This document shows positions 1 through 8,512 of a stretch of 52,775 nt of DNA, piece after piece. The stretch comes from an uncultured Gammaproteobacteria bacterium (GTDB taxonomy: Bacteria > Pseudomonadota > Gammaproteobacteria > SZUA-229). Below the pieces are notes generated by a model, which was given only the letters and a program-made list of their open reading frames with translations, did no database searches and was not told the origin of the DNA. Every line of letters begins with the position of its first letter. Position 1 is the first letter of the stretch. The DNA lies in contig CAJXZZ010000010.1 in the NCBI GenBank assembly GCA_913065105.1, forward strand, positions 1 to 52,775, read 5' to 3'. Both the position numbers and the translations under genes were made by a program.

Positions 1-274
1 GTGTACCAATTTCTTGGTTTTGATGTTTCTGTAAAACTGCCATTGGAGCTAAGCCAATTAACTTTAATTTGTTTTTATTACCTGCTAGCTCAACAGGTGT
101 AAAAAGTATGTGCCCAATAACTTTATTTTCAGTTTCAGCTACTAGCGAAATAAAGGTGCAATTACTACTTCTGAGCGCGTTAACTAGATTGGCTTCATCT
201 TCTGTTTCAAATGCATCTGCATTTATATTCCATATGGCTTCAGTATCTGCCGATTCTTCTTCACGTATATTCAT
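1..274 (-). CDS. GNAT-family N-acetyltransferase, partial (probable first integron cassette)
   Basis: The reading frame starts at the ATG complementary to 272-274 and runs off the left edge, giving 91 residues. The start MNIREEESADTEAI and the later segments FISLVAETENKVIGHILF and LGLAPMAVL-like (IGLAPMAVLQ) are the usual N-terminal strands of GNAT acetyltransferases of the YhbS type, which move an acetyl group from acetyl-CoA to an amine. The acetyl-CoA binding loop would lie just beyond the edge, where QNQEIGT begins it. The gene points away from the integron integrase and begins 17 bases after an attI-like core site, which is where a first cassette gene belongs; acetyltransferases are frequent cassette cargo. 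No good ribosome binding site precedes it, which is also common in cassettes. Its substrate cannot be told. Confidence 0.8.
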   Translation of the reverse strand, partial: MNIREEESADTEAIWNINADAFETEDEANLVNALRSSNCTFISLVAETENKVIGHILFTPVELAGNKNKLKLIGLAPMAVLQKHQNQEIGT

Positions 275-317
275 CTAGATTCTTTTTTGCGTATAACAAT
301 TGGATAGGGCGCCTACC

Positions 318-364
318 CAGGCGTCATAATTTTCTATAATATGTAGCCTTGCAGGCGTCATAAT
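318..364. repeat. Pair of 13-bp direct repeats in attI-like region
   Basis: The sequence CAGGCGTCATAAT occurs at 318-330 and again at 352-364, identical in all 13 positions and 34 bp apart. The two copies flank a perfect TATAAT at 335-340. They may be integrase-binding repeats comparable to DR1 and DR2 of attI1, or operator sites. Confidence 0.7.
335..341. promoter_or_regulatory. Overlapping -10 elements for intI (plus) and cassettes (minus)
   Basis: A perfect TATAAT lies at 335-340 on the plus strand, suitable for the integrase gene, and TATTAT lies on the minus strand at 341-336, suitable for the cassette. The minus-strand box has a weak -35 (TTATGA) 16 bases upstream; the plus-strand box has no clear -35. 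No LexA box (CTGT-N8-ACAG) is visible. This is a prediction from consensus only. Confidence 0.35.
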
Positions 365-411
365 ACGATATTTAAGGGTAAAAAGGCGCCAGAACATAAG
401 GAGATGTTAAT

Positions 412-1407
412 ATGGATAGTCCTACAAGGAAGTTTGTTCCAAAATCCACTCGGTTGATGGATCAAGTGCGTGAGGTCCTTCGTTTTCATCACTATGCCTA
501 TAATACTGAAAAGTCCTATGTTAGCTGGATATTACAGTATATTCGTTTTAATGACAGGTGCCACCCTAAGGATATGGGCAAGTCTGAAGTTGAGGCTTTT
601 CTAAGTTATCTTGCGCTAAATCGCGGTGTATCTGCATCGACTCAAAACCAGGCCTTTAGTGCGATTGTTTTTTTATATAAACAAGTCCTTCACATGGATT
701 TTGATTTGGATATACGTGCCTCGCGTGCGCGTAAATCAACAAGGCTGCCTGTTGTATTAAATAGGAAGGAGGTGGCGGATATCATTAACCAGTTAAATGG
801 TACTGCCAAAGTTTTAACGCAATTGATGTACGGCTGTGGGTTACGATCATTAGAGGTAATTAGACTACGTGTTCATGATATCGATTTCAGTCAGAAACAG
901 ATTATAATAAGGGCGGCAAAAGGCAATAAGGATCGTGTGACGTTTTTACCAACAAACCTTGTCAGTTTACTTAAAGCACAAATTATCAGTGTCGAGCAGT
1001 TGCACCAGGATGATCTGGCTAACGGCTTTGGTGAGGTATTTCTTCCTGATGCATTGGCTAGAAAATATGTCAATGCGGCGAAGTCATTCGGCTGGCAATA
1101 TTTGTTTCCATCAAAAACTATTTCAAAAGATCCTCGAAGCGGCAAGTCTATGAGGCATCATCTTCATAAGTCGGCTCTGCAAAAAGCGATATCACAAGTT
1201 GTTAAGAAGCTTGGTATGCAAAAAAGAGTGACGCCACATGTCTTTCGCCACTCGTTTGCTACCCATATGTTAGAGGATGGCGCTAACATAAGAATGGTGC
1301 AGACTTTATTGGGCCACAAAGATGTTAAAACCACTGAAATTTATACGCACGTTATGAGTACGCAGTTTGATAATGTGCAAAGCCCGTTAGACAATCTGCA
1401 ACAATAA
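412..1407 (+). CDS. intI: Integron integrase (tyrosine recombinase)
   Basis: This site-specific recombinase inserts and excises gene cassettes at attI and attC sites. The 331-residue protein has an N-terminal SAM-like core-binding domain (about 15-100) and a C-terminal catalytic domain with the full set of active residues: Arg145 (GCGLRSLE), His276 and Arg279 (HVFRH), His302 (LLGHK) and nucleophile Tyr311 (TEIYTH), one residue off the numbering of IntI1. The extra patch found only in integron integrases is present at about 205-235 ([15 protein letters not shown], then GWQYLFPS). An AAGGAG ribosome binding site (398-403) fits the ATG at 412. It is transcribed away from the cassette, as in chromosomal integrons. 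It looks intact and active; nothing in the frame is broken. Confidence 0.96.
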   Translation: MDSPTRKFVPKSTRLMDQVREVLRFHHYAYNTEKSYVSWILQYIRFNDRCHPKDMGKSEVEAFLSYLALNRGVSASTQNQAFSAIVFLYKQVLHMDFDLDIRASRARKSTRLPVVLNRKEVADIINQLNGTAKVLTQLMYGCGLRSLEVIRLRVHDIDFSQKQIIIRAAKGNKDRVTFLPTNLVSLLKAQIISVEQLHQDDLANGFGEVFLPDALARKYVNAAKSFGWQYLFPSKTISKDPRSGKSMRHHLHKSALQKAISQVVKKLGMQKRVTPHVFRHSFATHMLEDGANIRMVQTLLGHKDVKTTEIYTHVMSTQFDNVQSPLDNLQQ

Positions 1408-1424
1408 TCGCTGTTAACCATTAG

Positions 1425-2861
1425 TTATAAAGAGGGTGATCGTATTACCATCATCTTTTCGATCTGCATGTCTTTAAAGGTATGCGGTATACCGCCAACA
1501 CCATGACCAGAATGTTTTAAACCGGCGAAGGGCATCCAGTCGACACGGAATGCGGTGTGGTCATTAACCATAACGGCCGATGCGTCGAGTTGTTTGAAGG
1601 CGTGCATACAGGTGTCGATGTTTTTGGAAAATACCGCGGCCTGAAAGGCGACATCTAAACTGTTTGCCTGTGTGATTGCTTCATCAATATTTTCGTATTC
1701 ATAAACACAGATTACAGGGCCAAAAATTTCGTTCTGTGAAATGATGGCATCAGCTGGCGGGTTAAATAAAACCGTTGCCTGATAACAGCTATCGGAAATC
1801 TTTTTGCCGCCAGAGATTAACTCGGCACCTTTAGTGACCGCATCTTGTACCCATTCATCGATGCGTTCGGTTTCTGCATGGCGGATAAGAGGGCCAATGT
1901 CTGTATCAGCTAAGGTGGGGTCACCGATCTTCATCTTATTGCCGGCTTCGGCAATTCTTTCTGCAAGTTCTCGGGCGATTGATTTTTCTGCATAGACACG
2001 CTGTACAGAAACACAGACCTGACCGGCATGATAGAAACCGGCTTTGGATAATAGGGCGACGGTGTCATCCATGTCAGCATCATGTGAAACGATAACGGGG
2101 GCAACGCCGCCGTGTTCGAGTGCACAACGTGTGCCATCGGCCAGTCTGGAACGTAACATCCAGCCAACACGTGCACTGCCGATAAAACTGAAGAAACCAA
2201 CTCGGTTATCTGACACTAACTGGCTTGCAGCATCGTGATCGGTGGTAACGATTCCCTGGCACCAGGCCTCGGGTAATCCGGCTTCATGTAATATATTAAT
2301 AAGTCGGAAGCAGGAGAGCGGTGTGTCTTCAGCGGGTTTGATAATAACCGGACAGCCAGCGGCGATCGCTGGGCCGACCTGATGAACGGCCAGGTTAAGC
2401 GGGTGGTTAAATGCGCTGACAGCTACGACCACACCGATGGGTTCGCGGGTGGTAAAGGCGAGGCGGTTCATTGAGGCGGCGTTTCTACTCATGGGGATCT
2501 CTTCGCCATGTTCGCTGCGAATAACGTCAACGCAGTTTTTTATACCATCGATGGCACGCGTTACTTCAACTTTTGAATCGGTTAATGGTTTGCCACCTTC
2601 GCGTGCGGCTTCAATGGCGAGTTCATCAAAACGGGACAACATGATGCCAGCGGTTTTTTCTAAGATGTTTATTCGTTGTTCGGCGCTGAGCCAGTTTTTT
2701 TTGTTAGTAAATAAGTTGTGCGCAGTGTTCAATGCCGTTTCGACGGCAGAAGAGTCACCGGTTTCGATGCTGGCGATGTGTGCACCGTCATAAGGTGCAG
2801 TGACATTGACGGTGCCAGCAGCTGTTGCACCGGGGACTAAAAGTTTGAAATGGTCAGACAT
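1425..2861 (-). CDS. Aldehyde dehydrogenase (NAD(P)-dependent, ALDH superfamily)
   Basis: The 478-residue protein is a full-length member of the aldehyde dehydrogenase superfamily, which oxidises aldehydes to acids or acyl-CoA with NAD(P). Visible motifs are the N-terminal TREPIGVVVAVSAFNHP, the KPAEDTPLS cofactor segment, FIGSARVGW, the general-base region ALEHGG (Glu) and the catalytic Cys in FYHAGQVCVSVQR, followed by NEIFGPV and PFAGLKHSGHG. It is closest in style to lactaldehyde or phosphonoacetaldehyde dehydrogenases, but the substrate cannot be assigned. It lies 58 bases downstream of the ThDP enzyme on the same strand and probably shares its transcript, suggesting that they act in one pathway. 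It converges on intI. Confidence 0.88.
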   Translation of the reverse strand: MSDHFKLLVPGATAAGTVNVTAPYDGAHIASIETGDSSAVETALNTAHNLFTNKKNWLSAEQRINILEKTAGIMLSRFDELAIEAAREGGKPLTDSKVEVTRAIDGIKNCVDVIRSEHGEEIPMSRNAASMNRLAFTTREPIGVVVAVSAFNHPLNLAVHQVGPAIAAGCPVIIKPAEDTPLSCFRLINILHEAGLPEAWCQGIVTTDHDAASQLVSDNRVGFFSFIGSARVGWMLRSRLADGTRCALEHGGVAPVIVSHDADMDDTVALLSKAGFYHAGQVCVSVQRVYAEKSIARELAERIAEAGNKMKIGDPTLADTDIGPLIRHAETERIDEWVQDAVTKGAELISGGKKISDSCYQATVLFNPPADAIISQNEIFGPVICVYEYENIDEAITQANSLDVAFQAAVFSKNIDTCMHAFKQLDASAVMVNDHTAFRVDWMPFAGLKHSGHGVGGIPHTFKDMQIEKMMVIRSPSL

Positions 2862-2884
2862 GGTTCTTCTCTTTATAAATTTTT

Positions 2885-2900
2885 TTCACCGCAGAGACGC
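2885..2900 (+). repeat. Dispersed 16-bp repeat TTCACCGCAGAGACGC
   Basis: This 16-base sequence lies between the ALDH and ThDP genes. The same 16 bases occur on the opposite strand at 5481-5496, and the first 11 recur at 5311-5321. It is an interspersed intergenic repeat, not a coding sequence. Confidence 0.7.
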
Positions 2901-2919
2901 GGAGATTTGCTTTTGATTT

Positions 2920-4572
2920 TTAAATCGGACAGGCGATATTACCTAACCGTTCCGTCAGTATCATATTCTCACGATAATCAATCGGTATCACCACCAGGCT
3001 AGGCCCTTTTTCGTTGAAGGCTGTCTCTAAAGTATCGACAAGGTCTTTGCTGTTTTCTACTTTGTGACCAAACCAGCCAAATGACTCTGCCAGTTTTAAC
3101 CAGTCTGGATTACCAAAAGATAAGTCTGTGTGTTTGCCGAATTCATTCTGCTGTTTCCAGGCGATTAATCCGTACATGTTATCTTCCCATATCATGGTGA
3201 CAATATTTGAGTTCAGGCGTCTGGCGGTTTCCATCTCCTGCACGTTCATCAGGTAACCGGCGTCACCAGAAATTGAGAGTATGCGTTTGTCCGGGTAAAC
3301 CAGAGAGGCAGAAATGGCACCGGGCAGGGCAAAACCCATGGAACAAAAACCATTGGGAATCAGGCAGGTGTTCGGTTCATGGCATTGGTAATGCCTGGCG
3401 ATCCACATTTTATGCGCGCCGACATCCGAAAGCAGAATGTCCTCTGGTCCCATTACCTGACGGCAGTCCCAGAGTACTTTTTGTGGCCGAATAGTTCCTT
3501 GTGTATCGTCATCTTTATGCATGGCTAATTCGTTCTGCATGCTGCGACGTGTTGCAGCCTGGTGCGAGTGATCGAAATTAAAATTACCGTTAGCTGCAGC
3601 GCGTGTATTTAACATCCACAGGGTGTGCGCAAGGTCACCGACCAGTTCTGTTTCGGGATGATAATCAGAATCGATTTCTGCGGGCAGGAAGTCGGCATGG
3701 ATAATGTGACGTTTACCTTCTTTGTTCCACAGGTTAGGGTGGTATTCCACCATGTCGTAACCCAATGCAAGCACTACATCTGCCGCCTCCAGGGCACAGG
3801 CAACGACGTCTCGTGATTGTAGACCGATGGTATACATGCAGTAGTCAGCATCCATATCTACACAGCCCTTTGCCATGAAAGTGTTGATGACACCGATACC
3901 GGTCTTCTCACAAAACAGGCGTAACTGTTTACTCGCGCGTCGACGGATACAACCGTTGCCGGCGAGGATGACTGGGTGTTTAGCGTTTTTTAATATCTCG
4001 AATGCCTGATTAATAATTTTGTCATCGGTAACCGCGCGTCTGAAGCGTTGAGGTTTTAGTGGTTTGGTGATGGTCTGTAATTTGGCGATGTCTTCTGGTA
4101 GTTCAATATGCACTGCACCGGGTTTTTCAGAGCGTGCAACACGTATGGCTTTGCGAATGATCTCCGGGATGTTGTCCGGATGTAAGACCGTGGTTGCCCA
4201 TTTGGTCACGGGCTCAAACATTTTCACCACATCCATAATCTGATGCGATTCTTTATGTAAACGTTGTGAGGAGCCCTGTCCGGTGAGGGCCAGTAACGGT
4301 GCGTGATCCATATTAGAATCTGCAACGCCGGTTATAAGATTGGTTGCACCGGGACCTAGTGTGCCCAGGCAACCGGCGACATTGCCGGTGAGTCGGCCAT
4401 AGATCTCAGCCATGAATGCAGCGCCTTGCTCGTGACGGGTGAGGATAAATTTGATCTTGTCTGATTTTTCCAGAGAGACCATGAAATCAGCATTTTCTTC
4501 GCCAGGCACGCCGAAGATGTATTCTATGCCTTCTTCTTCCAGGCACTTTACGAATAGGTCAGATGCTTTCAT
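2920..4572 (-). CDS. Thiamine-diphosphate enzyme, acetolactate synthase large-subunit family
   Basis: The 550-residue protein has the three-domain plan of ThDP enzymes. The N-terminal pyrimidine-binding domain shows FGVPGEENADF and the catalytic glutamate in TRHEQGAAFMAEIYGR, then GPGATNLITG. The middle domain (about 190-330) follows. The C-terminal PP-binding domain shows SGDAGYLMNVQE and the downstream Asn-Met-Tyr-Gly, a GDG-type motif with Ala as third residue. In the family these enzymes join pyruvate to pyruvate or another keto acid, or act as related lyases. No regulatory small subunit (IlvN/IlvH) is adjacent, which fits a catabolic enzyme (AlsS-like) better than the biosynthetic one. 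The neighbouring ALDH could oxidise an aldehyde product. The exact reaction is unknown. Confidence 0.85.
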   Translation of the reverse strand: MKASDLFVKCLEEEGIEYIFGVPGEENADFMVSLEKSDKIKFILTRHEQGAAFMAEIYGRLTGNVAGCLGTLGPGATNLITGVADSNMDHAPLLALTGQGSSQRLHKESHQIMDVVKMFEPVTKWATTVLHPDNIPEIIRKAIRVARSEKPGAVHIELPEDIAKLQTITKPLKPQRFRRAVTDDKIINQAFEILKNAKHPVILAGNGCIRRRASKQLRLFCEKTGIGVINTFMAKGCVDMDADYCMYTIGLQSRDVVACALEAADVVLALGYDMVEYHPNLWNKEGKRHIIHADFLPAEIDSDYHPETELVGDLAHTLWMLNTRAAANGNFNFDHSHQAATRRSMQNELAMHKDDDTQGTIRPQKVLWDCRQVMGPEDILLSDVGAHKMWIARHYQCHEPNTCLIPNGFCSMGFALPGAISASLVYPDKRILSISGDAGYLMNVQEMETARRLNSNIVTMIWEDNMYGLIAWKQQNEFGKHTDLSFGNPDWLKLAESFGWFGHKVENSKDLVDTLETAFNEKGPSLVVIPIDYRENMILTERLGNIACPI

Positions 4573-4771
4573 AGTATTTTATCCTTAATTTATTTTTGCT
4601 TATTTGTATGAGAATGACGCTACCAATAAGTTCAACGAGCACTGCCATACACTATAAACCTCTGACTATTGTTGTCCATTATTTTGTTGCGATTGAAGTT
4701 ATTGAGTCATTACACTCTGTGTTATTATTGCCGCATTGATAAGATTAGTGATGAATTTAGAGGGTAGCGAT

Positions 4772-5305
4772 ATGCAAACAAAGCAGTTGAAAATACGCGT
4801 GATTACGATTACAACCATAATATTTGCACTGGCATTGTTTCGATTATTGCCCCACCTGCCCAACGTGTCACCAGTAGCGGCTATGGCATTGTTTGGCGGT
4901 GCCTATTTCGCAGATAAACGCATGGCCTTTGTCGTGCCTTTTGTGGCGCTTTTTGTCAGCGACCTTGTGCTAGGTCTACATAATTCGATGATTTTCGTTT
5001 ATGCCGGTTTTGCATTAACCGTGGTTATCGGTTTCCAGTTGCAAAAAAGGCTTACTGTTACTAATACGGCGTTTGCTGTTGTGGCTTCATCGGTGTTGTT
5101 CTTCCTGCTGACTAATTTTGGCGCATGGATGACATCAGGCTTATATGCAAAAACAGCAGCGGGTCTTATGCAGGCTTATGCTGCCGGCATCCCATTCTTC
5201 CAGAATTCGCTGTTAGGTAATGCGGTTTATGCGGCGGTTATCTTTGGTGGTTACCATCTGCTGCAGAAGAATATTGCAGTATTAAAAGAGCCTGCTCTTA
5301 AGTAA
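4772..5305 (+). CDS. DUF6580-like integral membrane protein
   Basis: About 177 residues with five or so hydrophobic segments and the recognisable N-terminal pattern RLLPHLPNVSPVAAMALFGGAYF, plus FVSDLVLGLHNSM and TNFGAWMTSGLYAKT. These are features of the DUF6580 family, small membrane proteins that resemble substrate-binding subunits of ECF transporters, although no function is established. The start is placed at ATG 4772 because an AGAGGG ribosome binding site (4759-4764) sits seven bases upstream; an in-frame start at 4736 exists but lacks such a site. The gene stands alone, divergent from the ThDP gene, and nothing nearby shows its ligand. Confidence 0.7.
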   Translation: MQTKQLKIRVITITTIIFALALFRLLPHLPNVSPVAAMALFGGAYFADKRMAFVVPFVALFVSDLVLGLHNSMIFVYAGFALTVVIGFQLQKRLTVTNTAFAVVASSVLFFLLTNFGAWMTSGLYAKTAAGLMQAYAAGIPFFQNSLLGNAVYAAVIFGGYHLLQKNIAVLKEPALK

Positions 5306-5310
5306 AAAAC

Positions 5311-5496
5311 TTCACCGCAGATTAGGGCAGGAAGCCCGTAAGTAGAATAACGCATATGTCCATGGATGGACGGTAGTAGGGTAATGCAGGAGCTATTACC
5401 GAGGAGCAGTTATCGAGGCGCAGAGTTTTTATTGTTAACCTGGCCTTCGGCCTGTTAAGAACTAAGAGATGTTTTTCTCAGCGTCTCTGCGGTGAA
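5311..5496. repeat. Intergenic element bounded by inverted TTCACCGCAGA repeats
   Basis: The space between two converging genes starts with TTCACCGCAGA (5311-5321) and ends with its inverse TCTGCGGTGAA (5486-5496), about 186 bp in all. Inside is a GGCCTTCGGCC hairpin (near 5440-5455) that could serve as a terminator. The layout resembles a small non-autonomous element or two independent copies of a dispersed repeat; no coding frame is convincing. Confidence 0.5.
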
Positions 5497-5503
5497 TAGT
5501 CTT

Positions 5504-6277
5504 TTAAGGTTTTAACCCAACCCCAATCCTCAACAGTCGCAGTGCAAAATAATACAGCACCACGATAAAGCCGATGATGATGACAAACGCTGTTGTTACA
5601 TCGATATCACTTACTCCCAGAATACCGTAATGAAACGCGTTAACCATGTACAGTATAGGGTTGACCAGCGAAACATTCTGCCAGAATTCCGGCAGCATCT
5701 TTATCGAATAGAAAACCCCGCCGAGATAGATCAGAGGAGTTAATACAAACGTTGGGATAATGGTGATGTCATCAAAACTTCTGGCATAAGCGGCATTGAT
5801 GAAACCGGCCAGTGCAAACAGTATCGACGTCAGGATAAATACGGCTAATGTAACGCTATAACTATGTATCTGAATCTCGGAAAAAAACATCGATACTACG
5901 GTTGCGATAGTGCCAACGATGATTCCTCTGGCTACACCGCCAGAGACGAAACCGAGCAATATAATGTAATTTGGTAATGGCGATACCAGCATCTCTTCAA
6001 TACTGTGGTGAAATTTTGAGCTGAAAAACGACGACACTACATTGGCGTAAGCATTGGTAATGACCGCCATCAGGATAAGCCCGGGCACGATGTAGTCCAT
6101 GTATTTATAACCGTCGATGTCACCGATCTGCTTGCCGATAATCTCACCGAAAATAATAAAATAAAGTGCGATAGTAATGGCCGGCGGCAATATGGTCTGC
6201 ACCCAGATGCGGATGAATCGCAGATATTCTTTGGTTGCGATCGTTTTCAGCGCCGTCATCTGTTGTGGAAAATTCAT
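5504..6277 (-). CDS. yadH: ABC-2 type transporter permease, YadH family
   Basis: This 257-residue integral membrane protein carries the six-helix ABC-2 fold of exporter permeases. It closely follows E. coli YadH in length and in segments such as PPAITIALYFIIFGEIIG, DYIVPGLILMAVI, SIEEMLVSPLPN and a late YLGGVFYSI. Its start overlaps the stop of the ATPase gene by four bases, so the two are translationally coupled and form one half-size ABC exporter, expected to be two permeases with two ATPases in the inner membrane. The exported substrate of YadGH is not established. Confidence 0.9.
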   Translation of the reverse strand: MNFPQQMTALKTIATKEYLRFIRIWVQTILPPAITIALYFIIFGEIIGKQIGDIDGYKYMDYIVPGLILMAVITNAYANVVSSFFSSKFHHSIEEMLVSPLPNYIILLGFVSGGVARGIIVGTIATVVSMFFSEIQIHSYSVTLAVFILTSILFALAGFINAAYARSFDDITIIPTFVLTPLIYLGGVFYSIKMLPEFWQNVSLVNPILYMVNAFHYGILGVSDIDVTTAFVIIIGFIVVLYYFALRLLRIGVGLKP

Positions 6278-7215
6278 CGTGTAACTACCTCGTTGGCGTC
6301 ACCATCTTTATTGTTCATCATGGAAATAAACAGTTGTTCCAGGCGATTGGTTTTGTTTTTCATGCTGACAACTTTGATGCCGCAAGCATTAAGAGTAGTA
6401 AACAGGCCATTGATGTCTTGTGTGGCATTGACGTCGGCTTCCAGGGTAGTGTTATCTATCATCCGTACAGAGTAATCTTTGCAATCAGGTATCGCTTCGA
6501 TGTCGTTGGCAAGATATAACACGAAGGTTTCGAGATGTAAGCGGTCCAGCAATGTACGCATCTTTGTCTGTTCGATGGTGATGCCATGATCAATAATGGC
6601 AATGTTGTTACAGAGGCTTTCAGCTTCTTCCAGATAATGGGTGGTTAGAATAATGGTGGTGCCTTTGGCGTTCTGCTGTTTTAGAAACTGCCACATAGAG
6701 CGGCGTATCTCGATATCAACACCGGCAGTGGGTTCATCGAGAATGAGTAACTTGGGTCGGTGCATCAGTGCGCGCGCGATCATCAGCCGGCGCTTCATGC
6801 CGCCGGAAAGCTCTTTTGCCATATCAAAGCGTTTTCCCCAGAGGTCGAGTTGTTTTAGATAGACTTCAGCGCGTTTCGTGGCTTCTTCCCGATTGATGCC
6901 GTAATAACCTGCCTGGTTGATAAGGATTTCGCCTACCGGTTCAAAAATGTTGAAGTTGAATTCTTGCGGTACCAGACCGATATGCATGCGAACATCAGCA
7001 GAGTTTGTATCGATATTTCGCCCAAAAACTTCAACTTGGCCGGATGTTTTGTTTACCAGTGAGGCGATAATGCCGATAACGGTCGATTTACCGGCGCCGT
7101 TGGGTCCGAGCAGGGCAAAAAAGTCTCCCTCTTTTACCGTCAGGTCGACGCCTTTGAGAGCATTTACCCCGTTTTTATAGGTTTTTTGTAGATTTTTAAT
7201 GTTGAGTGCGTTCAA
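6274..7215 (-). CDS. yadG: ABC transporter ATP-binding protein, YadG family
   Basis: The 313-residue ATPase has Walker A (LLGPNGAGKST, near residues 34-44), the Q-loop (VPQEFNFN), signature LSGGMKRRL, Walker B (LLILDEPTAGVD) and the switch His (TTHYLEE). A C-terminal extension of about 90 residues ends with the NRLEQLFISMM pattern seen in E. coli YadG. It powers the coupled YadH permease encoded four bases into its stop. It is divergent from the TetR gene at 7379, and the 163-base gap probably holds promoters for both, so the regulator may control it. Confidence 0.92.
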   Translation of the reverse strand: MNALNIKNLQKTYKNGVNALKGVDLTVKEGDFFALLGPNGAGKSTVIGIIASLVNKTSGQVEVFGRNIDTNSADVRMHIGLVPQEFNFNIFEPVGEILINQAGYYGINREEATKRAEVYLKQLDLWGKRFDMAKELSGGMKRRLMIARALMHRPKLLILDEPTAGVDIEIRRSMWQFLKQQNAKGTTIILTTHYLEEAESLCNNIAIIDHGITIEQTKMRTLLDRLHLETFVLYLANDIEAIPDCKDYSVRMIDNTTLEADVNATQDINGLFTTLNACGIKVVSMKNKTNRLEQLFISMMNNKDGDANEVVTR

Positions 7216-7378
7216 TTTTTTATTTGTGTGTAGTCATTCATGTTGTTTTTTAGGTTGCGCTGATGGTACAGTGTTTGTATTAGTAATACGACCGTCTAAT
7301 ATTTGTGTGTATTTTCGCTGCCTGGAAGTAGCTCTAATGGTGGCGGGTTTGTTGGTTTCAAGATGATGAGAGAGATTT

Positions 7379-7951
7379 ATGGGTACGAAAGGTGAAGGTA
7401 ATCGTCAACGCATTATAGAGGCTGCGGATAGCCTGTTTTACCGGCGTGGTTATAATCAGACTTCATTTCAGGATATTTCAGATGCGACGGGAATTCCACG
7501 GGGTAATTTTTATTATTACTTTAAAACCAAGGACGATATTTTAAATGCAGTCGTTGATACGCGCATTGCAGATCTGACGCTTATGGTAAATAGCTGTGAG
7601 TCTGCAACCAGTGATGCCAGAGAGCGTTTGCTGATGTTCAGTAATATGCTTGAACATCAGCAAGATGATGTTATTCAATCGGGTTGTCCTATCGGTTCTT
7701 TAACGACTGAACTGGCTAAAGATGAACCTGCTTTACATGAAAAATCCCGACAGCCATTTGTTTTATTACGTAACTGGATAAAGTCACAGTTTGAGTCTCT
7801 AGGGCTAAGCAATGCTGAAGATCTTGCGATGGATCTGCTGGCCAAGTTACAGGGTGTTACGGTTATGGCCTGCGCGTTTAAAGATGTTGAATATCTAAAA
7901 CGCAGTCATCATGAGATAAAAGACTGGATCAATAAAAAAACATTAAATTAA
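7379..7951 (+). CDS. TetR/AcrR-family transcriptional regulator
   Basis: The 190-residue protein begins with a TetR DNA-binding domain (about residues 8-55): RIIEAADSLFYRRGYNQTS, then FQDISDATGIPRGNFYYYFKTKDDIL, which contains the helix-turn-helix. The C-terminal half is the variable ligand-binding domain and includes GCPIGSLTTELA, typical of a TetR subgroup with a C-terminal AefR-like domain. It is likely a repressor responding to a small molecule. It sits divergently from yadGH and 46 bases before a hypothetical gene in the same direction. Its targets are not shown by the sequence. Confidence 0.9.
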   Translation: MGTKGEGNRQRIIEAADSLFYRRGYNQTSFQDISDATGIPRGNFYYYFKTKDDILNAVVDTRIADLTLMVNSCESATSDARERLLMFSNMLEHQQDDVIQSGCPIGSLTTELAKDEPALHEKSRQPFVLLRNWIKSQFESLGLSNAEDLAMDLLAKLQGVTVMACAFKDVEYLKRSHHEIKDWINKKTLN

Positions 7952-7997
7952 TTCACCCCTCTGAATAACAACAGAGGATGGGCCTGAGGTATTTGTG

Positions 7998-8438
7998 ATG
8001 GAGATGTCTATCGAAGAAGCTTACCTGAGCGCATTTAAAGGAAATTTTACGTCAACAATGCGTTGGCATGATCTAGATGCGTTTTGGCTAACCTTGAAAT
8101 CACGTGCAGATGATCACTGGTATATCTATGCTGTCGGTGAAGAGCCACCGGAAGCCACCGTTGATCAACAGTATTTTCTGAATTTTATCGATAAGGTCGA
8201 TGAATTACTGCGTAAGGAACATGATGAAGATTACTGCGGTATTGTTTATATCGATAACAAAGAATCGCCTGAATTCATCAAAATTTTTGATCCTAATAAC
8301 CTGGGCGTTAGCTGCGGTTTTAGTGAGAAACCACCATTGCCTGGGTGGATCTTATCCAGAATTCAACCAGTAGAACTTGAAGCTGCGTTATACCCACCAA
8401 AGAACCGCCAGCGCTGGTGGCAACAGTTATTTACATAA
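7998..8438 (+). CDS. Conserved hypothetical protein
   Basis: A soluble acidic protein of about 146 residues with no signal peptide or membrane segment. It is rich in aromatic residues (MRWHDLDAFW, DDHWYIYAVGEEPP, PPLPGWILSRIQP, a final RQRWWQQLF). The ATG at 7998 is preferred: a GAGG at 7986-7989 lies eight bases before it. A GTG directly upstream (7995) is possible. It follows the TetR gene by 46 bases in the same direction and may be co-transcribed. I do not recognise a characterised family, and no catalytic motif stands out. Confidence 0.7.
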   Translation: MEMSIEEAYLSAFKGNFTSTMRWHDLDAFWLTLKSRADDHWYIYAVGEEPPEATVDQQYFLNFIDKVDELLRKEHDEDYCGIVYIDNKESPEFIKIFDPNNLGVSCGFSEKPPLPGWILSRIQPVELEAALYPPKNRQRWWQQLFT

Positions 8439-8512
8439 ATTTATGGTAGGTCGTGGCAAATAATGCAGGCATTATTGCTATTAATAGAAAGTTAATTTGT
8501 TCTGTGTTTACT

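Larger units (their letters stand above)
275..397. other. attI: attI-like integron recombination region
   Basis: This region separates the divergent cassette gene and the integrase. Read on the minus strand it holds GTTATAC (complement of 291-297), which resembles the GTTRRRY core where cassettes insert, between the G (297) and the first T (296). Further from the cassette are two direct repeats (318-330 and 352-364) and a small hairpin (CGCCT 310-314 with AGGCG 319-323). In characterised attI sites the integrase binds the core and extra direct repeats beside it. That this is attI is inferred from position next to intI; the exact limits are uncertain. Confidence 0.6.

Noticed and set aside
2437-2793. 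A 118-codon plus-strand frame inside the aldehyde dehydrogenase gene
   Set aside because: It is antisense to conserved ALDH motifs and has no ribosome binding site.
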